Positions 42,301 to 53,492 of a DNA stretch of 64,000 nt are shown here, piece after piece. Origin of the DNA: Brachionus rotundiformis (lineage: Eukaryota; Rotifera; Eurotatoria; Ploima; Brachionidae); assembly GCA_016802295.1 (NCBI GenBank), contig JAESIW010000138.1, positions 195,904 through 259,903 of the forward strand, in the 5' to 3' direction. Each line of letters opens with the position of its first letter. The stretch's first letter is position 1. The translations under genes and the position numbers were made by a program. Below the pieces are notes generated by a model, which was not told the DNA's origin, ran no database searches, and was given only the letters and a program-made list of their open reading frames with translations.

Positions 42301-43699
42301 TTATTAAAATGATATATAAATAATTGGTTTTATTTTCAAGTGGGCACCGTTGGTTGTTAATAATATTCCATTATCCATTATCTCATATATAGGATGTGCT
42401 TTAGTTTTCTCAATAACTTTAGGTACACTTCTTGGACTCAAATATTTTAGGTAATTTTTCTTTACAGTTTGTGAGAAAATTTTAATCAAAATTTCTAAAG
42501 AACAAAATCCACTACAGCTTCGGTTCATATTAATTTATGTATATCAATTTGCTTATCACAAATTTTAATCACTATCAGTCTGTCAAGGTTTAACTTTGAC
42601 CACAGAATTTGCCAGTCCCTCGCTTTACTGAATCATTATATTTTCATTACAATTTTCGCCTGGATAATGAACGAGGCATTCAATTTATACATTACTATCA
42701 CTTATGCTGTTCATCAAACGTCTTTAAATGATTCAAGTTCACAATGGAAATTTTATTTACTTGGTTGGCTGATTCCAGCAATTATTGTGGCAACAATATC
42801 ACTTTCTTATTCAAATAACTATTTTGATGAAAAAATTTGCTGGTTTAATTTGAATAATATATGGATTAATGTTAGTCCTGCTTTAAGCATATTGGCAATC
42901 TCCATATTAGTAATGATATTTTCTGCAAAAGAACATACTGAAATTTCTTATACAAAATCAGAGAAATCAAATAAAGTAATAGCAAATCATACAAAGGCAG
43001 TTTGGACCCAGATTGTCCTTATGGGTTTGTGTTGGAGTTTTGGACTGTTATCATTTATCTTAGTAGAGCCTACCCTCAAATATTTATACGCCTTTTTCAA
43101 CTGTCTTCAAGTAATTTAATTCATTTTAAACGAATAAATATTTTTTTTCTTGATAAATTTTCATTTTTCAGGCGTCTTTTTTGTTTATATTTTATTTTTT
43201 GTTAAATGAGGAAGTTCGTAAGAAACTGAAAGAGTCCAAAAAGGCTAAACGACTAAATACGAAAGGGAAAAATAGTCAAATGAGCAACCTAAATGATCTA
43301 ATAATTGAGACAATGCTCAAAATTAAGAAAGATGAAATTTTTGATGAAGAAGATGATGAAGAAGAGGATGAAGATGAAGAACAAAATGAGCAAAAAAGGA
43401 GCGATTCATTTTCAAAACTAAAACCAGTAAATTCAAAGAGTGTAAAATTTGAATCTTCTATCTATCAAGGGAGAAATTCATTTTCCAAAGATCCAAATGA
43501 TCTTGCCAATTATTGTAAAATTAATAAAAATGAGGTTGTAAATTTTATTGTAAATCCTTCAACTGATGAAAATCAAGTTTGGCCGCATTTAAAAGAAAAA
43601 TATTACACGAATTCCATAATTAGTCTTAACAAATTTAATTCTGTAAATCTTGGTGCTGATTTTTACGAATCTAACGAAGAAAAAGTAACTGTTTTATAA
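39316..43699 (+). CDS. Adhesion-type GPCR with EGF and pentraxin/LamG-like ectodomain
   Basis: Thirteen exons (first ending 39388, then 39444-39557, 39611-39778, 39839-40887, 40940-41020, 41072-41699, 41783-41819, 41874-42012, 42071-42123, 42177-42291, 42341-42450, 42501-43110, 43172-43699). I start at 39316, where MIMINILFLFNLFVINNFVT makes a signal peptide (1234 aa); an in-frame ATG at 39148 would add 56 residues. Order: one EGF-like module (CKCNPGFIWNGKSC), a pentraxin/LamG-type domain (FTLSTWLQV ... FVGRIFNFNIWNRVI), a hormone-receptor/GAIN-like region, a GPS (CVLHFSDSKGAVCECFTL), then seven membrane segments with the class-B2 marks SLALLNHYIFITIFAWIMNE (TM3) and WSFGLLSFI (TM6), and an acidic cytoplasmic tail. 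The usual HL/T cleavage triad is TLGT, so autoproteolysis is doubtful. The ligand is unknown. Confidence 0.8.
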
Positions 43700-45087
43700 T
43701 TAATTTAAGCTTTAAAAATTTTATTTTTGAAATTTAAATAAAATAGAATAGAAATAAAATTTTTTAATTTAATTTTAGTATTTTCATTTTATGTTTATCT
43801 AATACTAATATTATTAATATAAAAGCCGATCATAAGCTTAATATTCTTCCAAAAAATATTATATAATCATATTTTGAATAATTAAAATATATATAATCTA
43901 GGATAAAAGAAAAAACAAAAATAACAACAATTGAGAAAATTATAGACTATTGAAAGCTAATTCAAAATTAAATCTATTAGGCTTCGATAAATTCAGAGAA
44001 GATAGAAATATAGACACTATTTAGATGGATTATGAATTTACATAAGTGATTTAACTTTTAATTAAGAAATTTGAGTTAATATTGAACAAGTCATTAATTT
44101 TTGCTGAAAAATTGATTAAATGAAAAATATTAAAATGAATTTATTCAATAATCAGATAATTAAAATTTGAGTTTTTAACAAATAAATATGAAATTAATTA
44201 CAATTATTTTTACAAACTTAACACTTTAATTCAATTTGACTTTACGAAATTTTAAATATACGTGAAAAATCTTCTAATATATAGTTTTGATATATTTGTG
44301 AAACCAAAGTATCATATTAATTTGCTAATACAATATTCTAATTTTGATATACAGATATAATTTTAAATATTTTATTTTTAATCTTGAGTCAAATTTTGTT
44401 TTAAGATATTAGAAAAGGACGATTTAGTTCGAGTTTAGTTTTACAAAACTATTCGCCTATTCTAATAACTAGGATGTAAAATAACATTGTAAAATTTCAT
44501 ACAAAACTTCAAATACAAAAATAAAAAAATTTTAAATCGTTGGTTCTTAATGTCCAAAACTTGTTTTGTAAATGAAAAAAACTTTGTTTCACCTACTGCG
44601 GAAGTCTGCAAAATTTGTGCAAACTAATATGTATATCCTTTTAAATAGGGTCCAGTTTTGCAGACTTCAGCAGTAGATGATACAAAGTTTTTTTCATCAA
44701 GTTTTGGACATTTAGAACCAACAATTTAAAATTTTTATATTTTTGTATTGAAATTCTCTTAAGTGTGACTTTTTATTTAATAATACATCTAATATTTTAG
44801 ATAGTTATCAGGTGGTTTACTTAAGGAAACAACCTTGAAGAAGAAAAACATAAGATAAAAATTATAACATGATTATTTTTTTTATTCCGATAACAATAAC
44901 AAATAAAGTAATTTTTAAATCTTTTCAAGCAAAGGAAAAGACTTTTTATTAAATAAAAATACAATTACAAATATAAACAAAAATTCCTCTAATGTTTCTA
45001 TAAACGAAAAATTGAAGGCGAAAATCAATTTCTAAAGAATTAAGCGATCTAGTTAATTTTTTTGGAAAAATATTCTAAACCGTAATT
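43700..45087. other. Intergenic with a fold-back repeat
   Basis: Between the convergent adhesion GPCR and HP1 genes. Apart from the long inverted repeat listed separately, it is plain AT-rich DNA with polyadenylation-type signals near 43738 and, for HP1, near 44900. Confidence 0.5.
44512..44752. repeat. Fold-back element with about 100-bp arms
   Basis: The left arm (44512-44613) and the right arm (44653-44752) are inverted copies: AATACAAAAATA, AATTTTAAATCGTTGG, TGTCCAAAACTTG, AAAAAAACTTTGT, CTACTGC and AAGTCTGCAAAA recur on the opposite strand of the right arm with about 10 per cent differences and one 8-base indel, leaving a loop of about 40 bases. It has no coding capacity. It fits a MITE or fold-back element, or a hairpin RNA source; target-site duplications are not clear. 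Confidence 0.75.
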
Positions 45088-45811
45088 TTAAGGATTTGTT
45101 GATTTAGCTTGCTCCTGGTCATCAGAAGTACTCATTTCGATTGGGTTTGCAGGATCGCTTGGTTGATTCTCTGCCTGAACGGGTTCAGATGTTTCGTTCG
45201 AGCGATTTTTTTCTTGAATTGTCTCTGACTCGGATTGATCATTATCTTGGTCATCATGACCAACATTTACAGCTTGAAGATCTACGGCTTCATCATCATT
45301 CGAATTGTGCCACATGAGACGCTCTTCGTAGAATCTAATTACTACCTGTGGGCATTTAATATTGGCTATACGAGCTGGTACTAAATCAGCTTCCTGAGAG
45401 TTTTTCCACTTCATTAAAAACATGAGTTCTCCTTTGGAATCTGTTGCGCCTAAAATTTTGTCTGGTATCAGACCTCTGTCAAAGCCTCTTGGCTGAATTT
45501 CTTTTTCTATCTCAATACTAGTTATTTTCTTTTTTTTTGGAATAACCTCTTGCTCCAACTTTCGCTTGGGACTATTAGCTTCCATCAATTTGGCTTCAAA
45601 TTCCTCGATTAGTTCCGGACAATCCAAGTTTTCGACAGGCTCCCACGTATTATCAGCACTAGAACATAAATTCTGAAATTTATTAATTAGCTTTTTCCTG
45701 GCCAAATTACTCTGAAAATCCCTTCCATTTGAGTAAGTATTCAACTTTGCCAAAACGGATTCTTTTTTCAACTATACTTTCTACAAAAAACTCACCGTTT
45801 GCATTATCCAT
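45088..45811 (-). CDS. HP1: Heterochromatin protein 1 (chromobox)
   Basis: Two exons: 45711-45811 and 45088-45658; 223 aa. HP1 binds methylated H3K9 through its chromodomain and dimerises through its chromoshadow domain to recruit silencing factors. The chromodomain is residues 7-55 (EFFVESIVEKRIRFGKVEYL, LKWKGFSDADNTWEPVENLD), with F, W and F positioned to form the aromatic cage. A Lys-rich hinge (SPKRKLEQEVIPKKKK) follows, then the chromoshadow domain at about 95-160 (RGLIPDKILGATDSKGELMF, LMKWKNSQEADLVPA, QVVIRFYEERLMWH). After this comes an unusual acidic Ser/Asp/Glu/Gln tail of about 60 residues; most HP1 proteins end shortly after the chromoshadow domain. CBX1/3/5 subtype cannot be assigned. 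Confidence 0.92.
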
Positions 45812-46369
45812 CGTTTGGCTTTTTTATCAAATTGTTTTTAATTAAAATCGCTGATTTAGAAATTTTCTATTTATTTATTTCACTCGAGATCGTCGTGTAT
45901 TTTACACGGAGCATGCTAAAGACAAAAAGAGGGTCTAAAATTCAATTAGTGCAGAATTATATTAACATTTTGTTAACATCATTAAGTTATATATTAAATT
46001 AGAAAATTTAATGGTTCAAAAGCTAAATTAGATCATTTACAAGCTAAAAGTAATTGGATATCTAAAAATAATCAGTTAATAGACTTTTAAATTAAATTTT
46101 TTAATTTAAAAATTTTTTAAAAGTAATCAACAAAAAAAAGTTTTAAATTATCAAATTTAATATTTTATATGGCTTTATACTATTTATTTCTGTTTTTTCA
46201 ATTTATCATAATTTTTATAAATAACTTTATTTTTAAAATTCTAAAATTTACAAATAATCGATAATTTTAAATTTATTCATTTTAAATTGTTTTCAAATTT
46301 TTTAGCATGGTTTATAAATTAGTAGTGCAACTTTTTGTAATGAATAAAAATTAACTTGATAGTGAAGAA
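45812..46369. other. Intergenic, HP1 to tRNA
   Basis: 558 bases upstream of both HP1 (minus strand) and the tRNA gene. It includes the HP1 promoter. A TCACTCGAGATCGTCGTGTATTTTACACGG stretch (45881-45910) is less AT-rich than its surroundings; no element can be named. A 67-codon frame at 45799-46002 overlaps the HP1 start and looks random. Confidence 0.45.
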
Positions 46370-46449
46370 GGTAGCGTGGCCGAGTGGTCTAAGGCGCTGG
46401 TTTTAGGCACCAGTCGTAACAGGCGTGGGTTCGAATCCCACCGCTATCA
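46370..46449 (+). tRNA. tRNA-Leu (anticodon UAG)
   Basis: The acceptor stem GGTAGCG pairs with CGCTATC, with A as discriminator base. A-box (TGGCCGAGTGG) and B-box (GGTTCGAATCC) of the internal RNA polymerase III promoter are present. The anticodon arm CTGGT-TTTAGGC-ACCAG has the loop TTTAGGC, giving TAG. A long variable arm (CGTAACAGGCG region) is as expected for a class II leucine tRNA. No intron; no CCA encoded. A run of five T at 46452-46456 provides the pol III terminator. Confidence 0.95.
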
Positions 46450-46451
46450 AA

Positions 46452-46456
46452 TTTTT
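46452..46456 (+). terminator. Pol III terminator of tRNA-Leu
   Basis: TTTTT two bases after the discriminator base, the usual position and length for RNA polymerase III termination. Confidence 0.7.
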
Positions 46457-49104
46457 AGAGTTTCTAAATAATTTTGGAGCATAATTTTAAATGAATTTTT
46501 TTTTAATATAGATAAAAGATAAAATATTTTTGATTTTCAAACAGTGAATTTTTTTTTCTTTTGAATAGAACTCATTTATAACTAGTTTATTAGAATTTAA
46601 AAAATTTTTATTGAAGCAAATAAAACCTTAAAAATTTAGGATTATCATTATGAATTCATTTTATGAAAAGTAAATATTTTGACAATTTTTGTATATCATG
46701 GAAGCCAGATATTTGGTACAGAGTAATAGTCTAATCTATTTGAAAAATGTTTTTTCAAGAGAATCGGTCACCTTCAATATTAGATTCTTGTATATTCAAA
46801 AATTTTATTCGGATTATCAGATGCCTAATTAATTATATTTATGTGGTTGATGAATTGCAAAAAAACTGTTCTGGCCCAATTAGAGTTTGATTCGAACTGA
46901 CCTTAATCTTAGGTTGGTCAAGCTAAAACAAAAGCAATTGTTATCATTAGAAAAAAAGCTCCTAATTCCAATTATTTTTAAATTGCTTTTGACTTTTGAC
47001 AAAAATTAATAAAAATCCAAAATTTTATGGGTTATACTTAATAGGACTCGGTTTCTTTTCTCTTGAAATTTTATTGTTTCAATACTGATTTAACTTGAGG
47101 TCTTCTGAGTTTATTCGCTTTAACAAACAAATATTCTAGTCTACTGGAAATTGTCTTTTGTTTAAACTTGGTTGAGTATTTAAGTTGTAGAATTTTATTT
47201 TAAATATAAAATTTACCTATCATTCAAAGTTTTAAGATATTTAGTTAAATGTTTCAGATCCAGTATTTTCAAATATATTCGGTTTATTATTTAAATACCT
47301 AAGAATTAATATTTATTTAGTTAAAAAAAACTTAACTTTGAGAAAAATTTAATATAAGCATTTCTTTTTTTTGGGCATATTATTTTAAATTAAAATTATT
47401 TCAAAAGACCTTAAAATTTTTCTTGCTCATTACATCCTTTTTATCTTTTAAAGTTAAATAATAAACAACAGAGTTTTTAGTTTGTTTGATAGTTTTGCTA
47501 CATTTAGAGTTAATCTCTAAAAATCTTAGTTAATTATTTCAAATTTTAAATTATTTTCATTTTTTTCAAATATTTAACTAAAGGCATTTTTTGAATTGAA
47601 AACACAGCTTAACAAAACCAAACCTAGTTTAAACAACATTTAAATTTGGAAATATAAGCTTTAAGGTTTTTTATCTAAGCTTATCGGTGCAAATATTTTG
47701 AATTTTTCCAAAAATAGCGAAAAATCTTAATTAGCTTGCTTAAATAAAAATTGTGGGTAAAATGACAAGTGCATAGTGATTACTTGGACACTAAGAGTTT
47801 GAAATAATCCTTAGATAAACCTATTTGAAAACTCGATTTTTAATTTGGCGTAGTCTCTAGATTAAGTTTTATATTGGGTGCTTAACATTTAGAAATTCGA
47901 TATTTACTCGTGTCCGATCAAGATTATTATCATTTGGTCGGATAAAAGTTGATACAAGTAACAGGTAATTTGGATAGCTTGAAAAGCGGGTCTTGAATAA
48001 ATAAACACTTTTTAAAACACTTGAAATTAGGACTTTATAAAAGATGATAGCTTGAAAAATTGAGGTATTATTTTTCTTGTTTTTTTAAATTGTTTATTTT
48101 GTACTTTGAATGCGTTGAACTTTAGGATTAAATATCAATTTTTTATTCTATTTCAAATATTTCAAATAAATTACAAGCGAAAAAATCACATCGTCTAAAT
48201 GAGTATTGCTGAACAACAATGAGCACAAAAACAACAATTTCAAGTTAGAACTAGCAAATAATAAAATTGAAATTAAAATATGCTCCAGGTAAGCTATTTA
48301 GAAAAGAAAATACTGAGTTAAATTAAATTTAAATTTTACAAAACCATTAGAGAAAAAAAAATGAATAAATAACATGATTTTAGTCTTGTCAAGTTTATAG
48401 CTAATATAAATGAGTTCTATTTTTTTTAAGCTCCTGTGATTCACTCTTCTCTAAGAGTCGTTCAAGAGTACCAACAAAATCTGGATTTCTAACAATTCTT
48501 TTCAGTTTTTTTAATCAAGCAAACTAAGTGAAAATATTAGGATGATGCCATTCTGTCTAATTCAAATTTTAATCTTGTTTCGAGAATAAATTTAAATAAT
48601 AAAACTTAATTCCTGCAGTTTAGGGGCTTCTAAAGTATATAAATTAACAAAAATTTTGAAATTTTTATATTTAAGATTTTAATCTAAAATTCGGAATCTA
48701 AATTTAAACATGTGAATTTTGATATTGCGTAGGCGTTTTGCACTGATTGATAATATTTGGTTAGAATAAAAGTTTTAAATAGCTTTTATTTGCCATTCAG
48801 TGAAAAAGCCTAAACGCAAAATTTAAATTCGGATTTTCATCGTCCTGGCACGCCGATTCAACTTTAATCGCTGGCAATAGTACAAAGACTTCTAAAAGTA
48901 ATTTTGTTATCATTCAAATTATGTAAATATTCAAAAAAATATATAATTTTTTACAATATTTTAGCTAAAGTTTTTGTTTAAATTATATAAACTAAATAAA
49001 TAAAATAATATATCAAAATTTTTGAATGAAAAAATATACAAGATACAAATTTTACAAAAAAATTATTATTTTTAGAAGCTGAAAATAATTTTTTTGTTTT
49101 GCTA
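46457..49104. other. Intergenic, 2.6 kb, no gene seen
   Basis: AT-rich sequence without a coding frame above background on either strand. Some patches (47750-47960, 48170-48260) are slightly richer in G and C but give no recognisable peptide. The final part holds the 3' region of the EGF-protein gene (minus strand). Confidence 0.55.
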
Positions 49105-50297
49105 TTAATTTTCAATATTTTTTTTGATTTTATGATTGTTACTAGAATCAAAAAAAAATGTCTCGTTTATACATTTGGAGTTGCTATTTGTTAAGTTAAA
49201 CTTATTAATTATATATCCTTTAGCACATACACATTCAAAAGTGCCTGGGAGATTGAGACAAGATTCATTTTCACTTGTTTTACAATTATGAGTTGACAAG
49301 AGACATTCGTCAATATCTATACATACCTTATGCTCATTTGAATATATATAACCTTTTGGACAATCACAACTGACATTAAATTTATTTAGCTTCAAGTCTT
49401 CAAAATTATTGTTCTCATTTTCACTAAATTTACAATTACCATTTCCAATTTTATTACAAGGATTAAATTGAGATCGAGGACAGTCTTGATACAAGTTTTT
49501 CCATGAAAATTTTGACTGTTTTTGCAATTCTTTGTGAAATTTACCACAACAAGGATCAGGACAAAAACTCAATTCAGCACATCTGAAGTCTATATAGATT
49601 ATTTTTTTAATAGTTCGGCAAAAATTGTGCCGATATTTTTTAAATAATGGATTTCTTCTCAGAGTAAACCAACATAGATAATAAGATGCAGTAGCTCGAA
49701 AATTAAACGTTTGCCACAGATTTTCAATTGTATTTTCAAAATAAACTTCATCATTTTGATAGAATAAATTAGTCTCTCTATTCACTCTAGAAAAAAAAAG
49801 CTTAAAAAATTAATGAAAAAATTTTAATTTACTTACAAAGACATCTCTCCAATATATTCCAAGCATTTGAATGCAGAAAATCGACAATTATCGACTACTT
49901 CTGGATATGGATTAATTATGGGTGGATTCGGAAACGATGTCATAAAATAGGCTTTATCTAAATAGATGCTCCTTGATAAACTGTATTTTATGATTTTTTC
50001 ATGTATTTTCAGTACATGGACAAGTCTCCAGTCAATTTCCCGAAATTTGTGATCCTGTATATAGTGTGAACTTGATTCAAGAAATATAAAAGTTGAGTTG
50101 ATTTTTTCTAATATTTGGTCAACTTGATGATAAAGGCTAAAATTGTCAATATATTTAGATTTTTGTATATCCGCGTATCTGAGGCCTTGCGGGGCTAATT
50201 CATCAAACACATCTGGATCAACTGAATCAATATTAATCTCATAGCTGTTTAGAACCGAAAATGATATCAATAAGACTATTAAATTCATTTTAAACAA
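49105..50297 (-). CDS. Secreted cysteine-rich protein with EGF-like modules
   Basis: Two exons: 49837-50297 and 49105-49786; 380 aa. A signal peptide (MFKMNLIVLLISFSVLNSYE) starts the protein. Residues about 20-150 form a helical region with few cysteines. Then comes an unfamiliar Cys/aromatic block (YYLCWFTLRRNPLF, FCRTIKKI, FRCAELSFCPDPCCGKF), an EGF-like module (CNKIGNGNC ... CDCPKGYIY) and a calcium-binding EGF module with the DIDECLLSTHNC start and the FECVCAKGYI end; the D-I-D-E-C motif predicts Ca2+ binding. No membrane anchor. It is presumably an extracellular-matrix or fluid protein; I do not recognise the N-terminal family. It lies 487 bases downstream of PPM1G on the same strand. 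Confidence 0.7.
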
Positions 50298-50784
50298 TAC
50301 TTTTGTTTTATTTGTATGCTTTATTTTTATTCATGAAGCTTAGCAACTAATATTCCAAAATTAACAACAATTATCTCAATATATCAAAATTTGTTCAAGG
50401 TTAAGATTTTTTTAAAAAATTTATTTAATCAAAGACAAAAAAAAATAGCAAACAAAAGTGTTGTTTATATTTAAAATATACTGAACAACAAAGAAAAAAA
50501 TACAAATAAATCAAAGAAATAAGACAAATTAAGTCTGAAGAAAAAGTTCGATTTTTTTTTCTTAAAAAAAAATATTCTTTACATCATTCAGAAATATGGA
50601 ATAGTTTAGTAGAGAAGAATTGAATGACATGTGAACAATTTGGAAAAATAATTTACATTTTTCTTCAAAATCTAACAAAGTTTATTTAATAGTTTTTTAA
50701 TTAATTTTCAATTTTTTATTTGTTTTCCTAAAAAAAATGCGGTCATAAAAAAATAGACATTTTTTAGTAATCTTAAAATTATTT
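50298..50784. other. Intergenic, PPM1G to EGF protein
   Basis: 487 bases between two minus-strand genes: it holds the PPM1G 3' end (AATAAA-like signals on the minus strand) and the promoter of the EGF-protein gene. Nothing else identified. Confidence 0.5.
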
Positions 50785-52931
50785 TTACTCAGACTCCTGT
50801 TTGAGCTTTTTGGTATCAGTCTGGTTGGTATCAAGCTTTGATTTTTCACTTTGTTCTTCATGAGTTCGTTTTAAATTATTTTTCTCAATATCCTCATTGC
50901 CTATTTTGACCAAAATTTTTCTAAACGGATTAAATGTGACTATAATACATGTCATGTTATCACAGCCGGTTCCATCACCTTCGGCATCTGGTGCTAAACA
51001 ATGCATGAATAACTCCTCGCAAATAAGCGAAAGTTTGGCATAATTGGCATTTAGCCTTTCTTGTACATAGTCGCATACCTCTTGGCTGGACATAAAATTC
51101 CAAATACCGTCACAGGCAAGTACCATAAATTTGTCCTTGGTCTGATCAATGTCCAACACCTTCAGGTCGGGCAAAGAAGTGATCATTTGTTCGCTTAGAC
51201 TCAGAGACTTGTTTGCTTTGTATGTGTGATCCCCAATAGCTCGGGAGAGATTTAGGCCCGCATTAACCCTACCATCCTTAGTCACAGTACCTCCGGCTTT
51301 TTCTATTCTTTCTCGTTCTATGTCATCTTCTGGTTTATGATCAAAAGACATCTCAATGGCTTTTCCATCGCGGCATACAACGCATCGCGAGTCTCCAGCA
51401 TTGGCCACGTATAGCTTTGTCTCTTTTAACAAAGCGACTACTGCAGTACAACCACTGTCGTATCCCGGTCGCGAGTCTAAGCTAAAACTTTGAACCGGAT
51501 CGTCACTTGTGTCAATATAATTTTCATCAAATTCATCATCATAATCATCATCGTCATCATCGTCCTCATCATCATCATCATCATCGTCATCTTCTTCACT
51601 TTCTTCTCCTTCTTCTTCGTCATCCTCTTCATCATCATCTTCTTCGTCGTCATAATCATCGTCCTCCTCTTCATCCTCCTGACCATTATCTTCATCATTG
51701 TCGCCTTCAGATTTATCCTTGCTAACTTTAGAATTTTTCAAACTTTGTTTTAACTTTCGATTTACAACACCTGCTAATAATTTAGCGATTAGATTTGTAC
51801 TAGAGGGTTTTTTTCCTGATGTGATTTTTTTTTCTTCCGAAGACCCATTTTTTTCTGTTTCGTCTAGTTTTTTTAAATCACCATTTACTTCTGGTTGATT
51901 ACTATTCGAATTTTTTTCAAAGTCATTTTCTTTATTTTCTTCATTTGAAGAACCTGCTTGACCATTGGATCCATTCAAAACGGTGGTTTCAGAAGCAATA
52001 GACGATACGTCATCTATTACCAAGGAGCTTGACTTCTTGCGTATGGGAGAAAGCTTTATTTCTTCTTTGTTGAGCTTTTTGGCTTCAGTGGAAAGCGATG
52101 CTGACTTTGATGAGAAATTCTCAGCAGATTGGAAAGAACTCGACTCGGAGATCAAGCCTGATTTTTGCGAGTCACTTATTTCGCCAAGATTGGAAGCCTC
52201 GTCGTATTCTTGGTCATGGGAGCGATTCTCTTGGTCAATGTTTGAGTTTTTTTTAATTTCGTCCATGTCTCTTTCCTCTTGTTCCTGAAAACTTGCTGGT
52301 TTTTCGTCGGCCGATGACGATGCCCTTACAAGACCTTTTTTTTTCAATGTCCGTTTCATTTTAGTCTCTGTTTTGGCATAGCGTTTAAGAACTTCTTCCA
52401 ATGGCATGGTCGCTTCATCATAAAGCTGAGCAGCTTCATTTTCATACTCGGGCTCTTCGTCGTTTGTCGAATTGCCCGATTCATGTCCGTTCTTTTCATT
52501 TTCATCTTTGACAGAACTTTTCTGGCTAGGTAAATCTCTTAGCTCTTTTAATTCTTTCAACGCCTCAGCAGTAAGCAACGATTCATCAAACTTGAGGAAA
52601 AGATTTTTTAATGCTTCCTCAAAATTTCCTTGTGCATAGTTTTCCATTTTTTTTAAAAATTCTGGCATATACTTGGCGCAATAAAGCGCCACTTCTGGCC
52701 CACCATGACCGTCATACACTGCGAAAAAAGATGTTTTATCATCAAAGTCTAATATAGAGTTGTGAGCATCCTTTGATATAAAATTAATACTTGATTAAGA
52801 TAAAATATTTTTGAATTAACCTCTTGGTTGGTTCGCCAACCTTGCATCGAGGAGGCGCCAAACGACATGCGTTCATTGTCACCGTCCATCGACTCTTTGT
52901 TTGTATCTGGTTCGGATAAATAAGCACCCAT
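50785..52931 (-). CDS. PPM1G: Protein phosphatase 1G (PP2C gamma)
   Basis: Two exons: 52821-52931 and 50785-52770; 698 aa (human 546). PPM1G is a nuclear Mg2+/Mn2+-dependent Ser/Thr phosphatase acting on splicing factors, 7SK/P-TEFb and histones. The N-terminus MGAYLSEPDTNKES has the myristoylation-type Gly2 of the family. Metal and catalytic motifs are present: GWRTNQEDAHN, VYDGHGGPEVALYCAKYMPE, ANAGDSRCVV, NLSRAIGDHTYK, LACDGIWNFM and GCDNMTCIIV. As in vertebrates, the catalytic domain is interrupted by an acidic insert, here about 300 residues, ending in a run of some 60 mostly Asp/Glu residues (encoded near 51520-51690). The tail is Lys/Glu-rich. Shares a 561-base divergent region with DLD. 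Confidence 0.93.
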
Positions 52932-53492
52932 TCTATACTAATGTCAAATTTGTTTTTGCTGATTTAACTAAATTATTAAGAATGAGATCTAAAATTAAAC
53001 TTAAAAAAAAAACAAGTCTAAATAGCAATTAGATTGCTACGCACGTGTAATGTAATTGCAAATTTTTGTTCAAAAATATTTAAAATTTAGTTGCTAAACA
53101 TGTCAAAATTAAGATATTATAAGAACAATTTTATCAAGAGTATTCAAATTTTTTTCATTTAATTAATGCACTATTTTTTAATCATATTTTTTTAAATTTA
53201 TCAAATAAACAAACATCCAAGAAATAAAATTTTAAAAATATTTTAGAGTTAAAATATTTTTTTTTGAATTTTGAATAAATATATAAAATATATTAAACTT
53301 TAGCCATAATTAACTCTTAAGATTTTGAAAACTTAAATATGCACTTAAATTAAATCCAATTCAAAGCTATCTGATGCGTCGCTGTTTTATAATACCAATA
53401 CTTATATAACACACTGTCTAAGTTAAACATTTAATAATTGATTTTTTTCATAGCTATTTATTCTAAAACTAAGGCACCTAAAACTCAGCAAA
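52932..53492. other. Divergent promoter region, PPM1G / DLD
   Basis: 561 bases between two start codons pointing away from each other; it should contain both promoters. A GATTGCTACGCACGTGTAATG stretch near 53032 includes CACGTG, an E-box-type palindrome (53042-53047), which is the only site that stands out. Significance unknown. Confidence 0.45.

Noticed and set aside
42579..42666. Starting adhesion-GPCR exon 12 at the acceptor before 42579
   Set aside because: It would delete TM2; the acceptor at 42500 is in phase and supplies the HINLCISICLSQILI segment expected there.
51490..51753. Plus-strand frames opposite PPM1G (His-rich or Ile-rich)
   Set aside because: Shadow of the Asp/Glu codons of the acidic PPM1G insert; low-complexity antisense translation.
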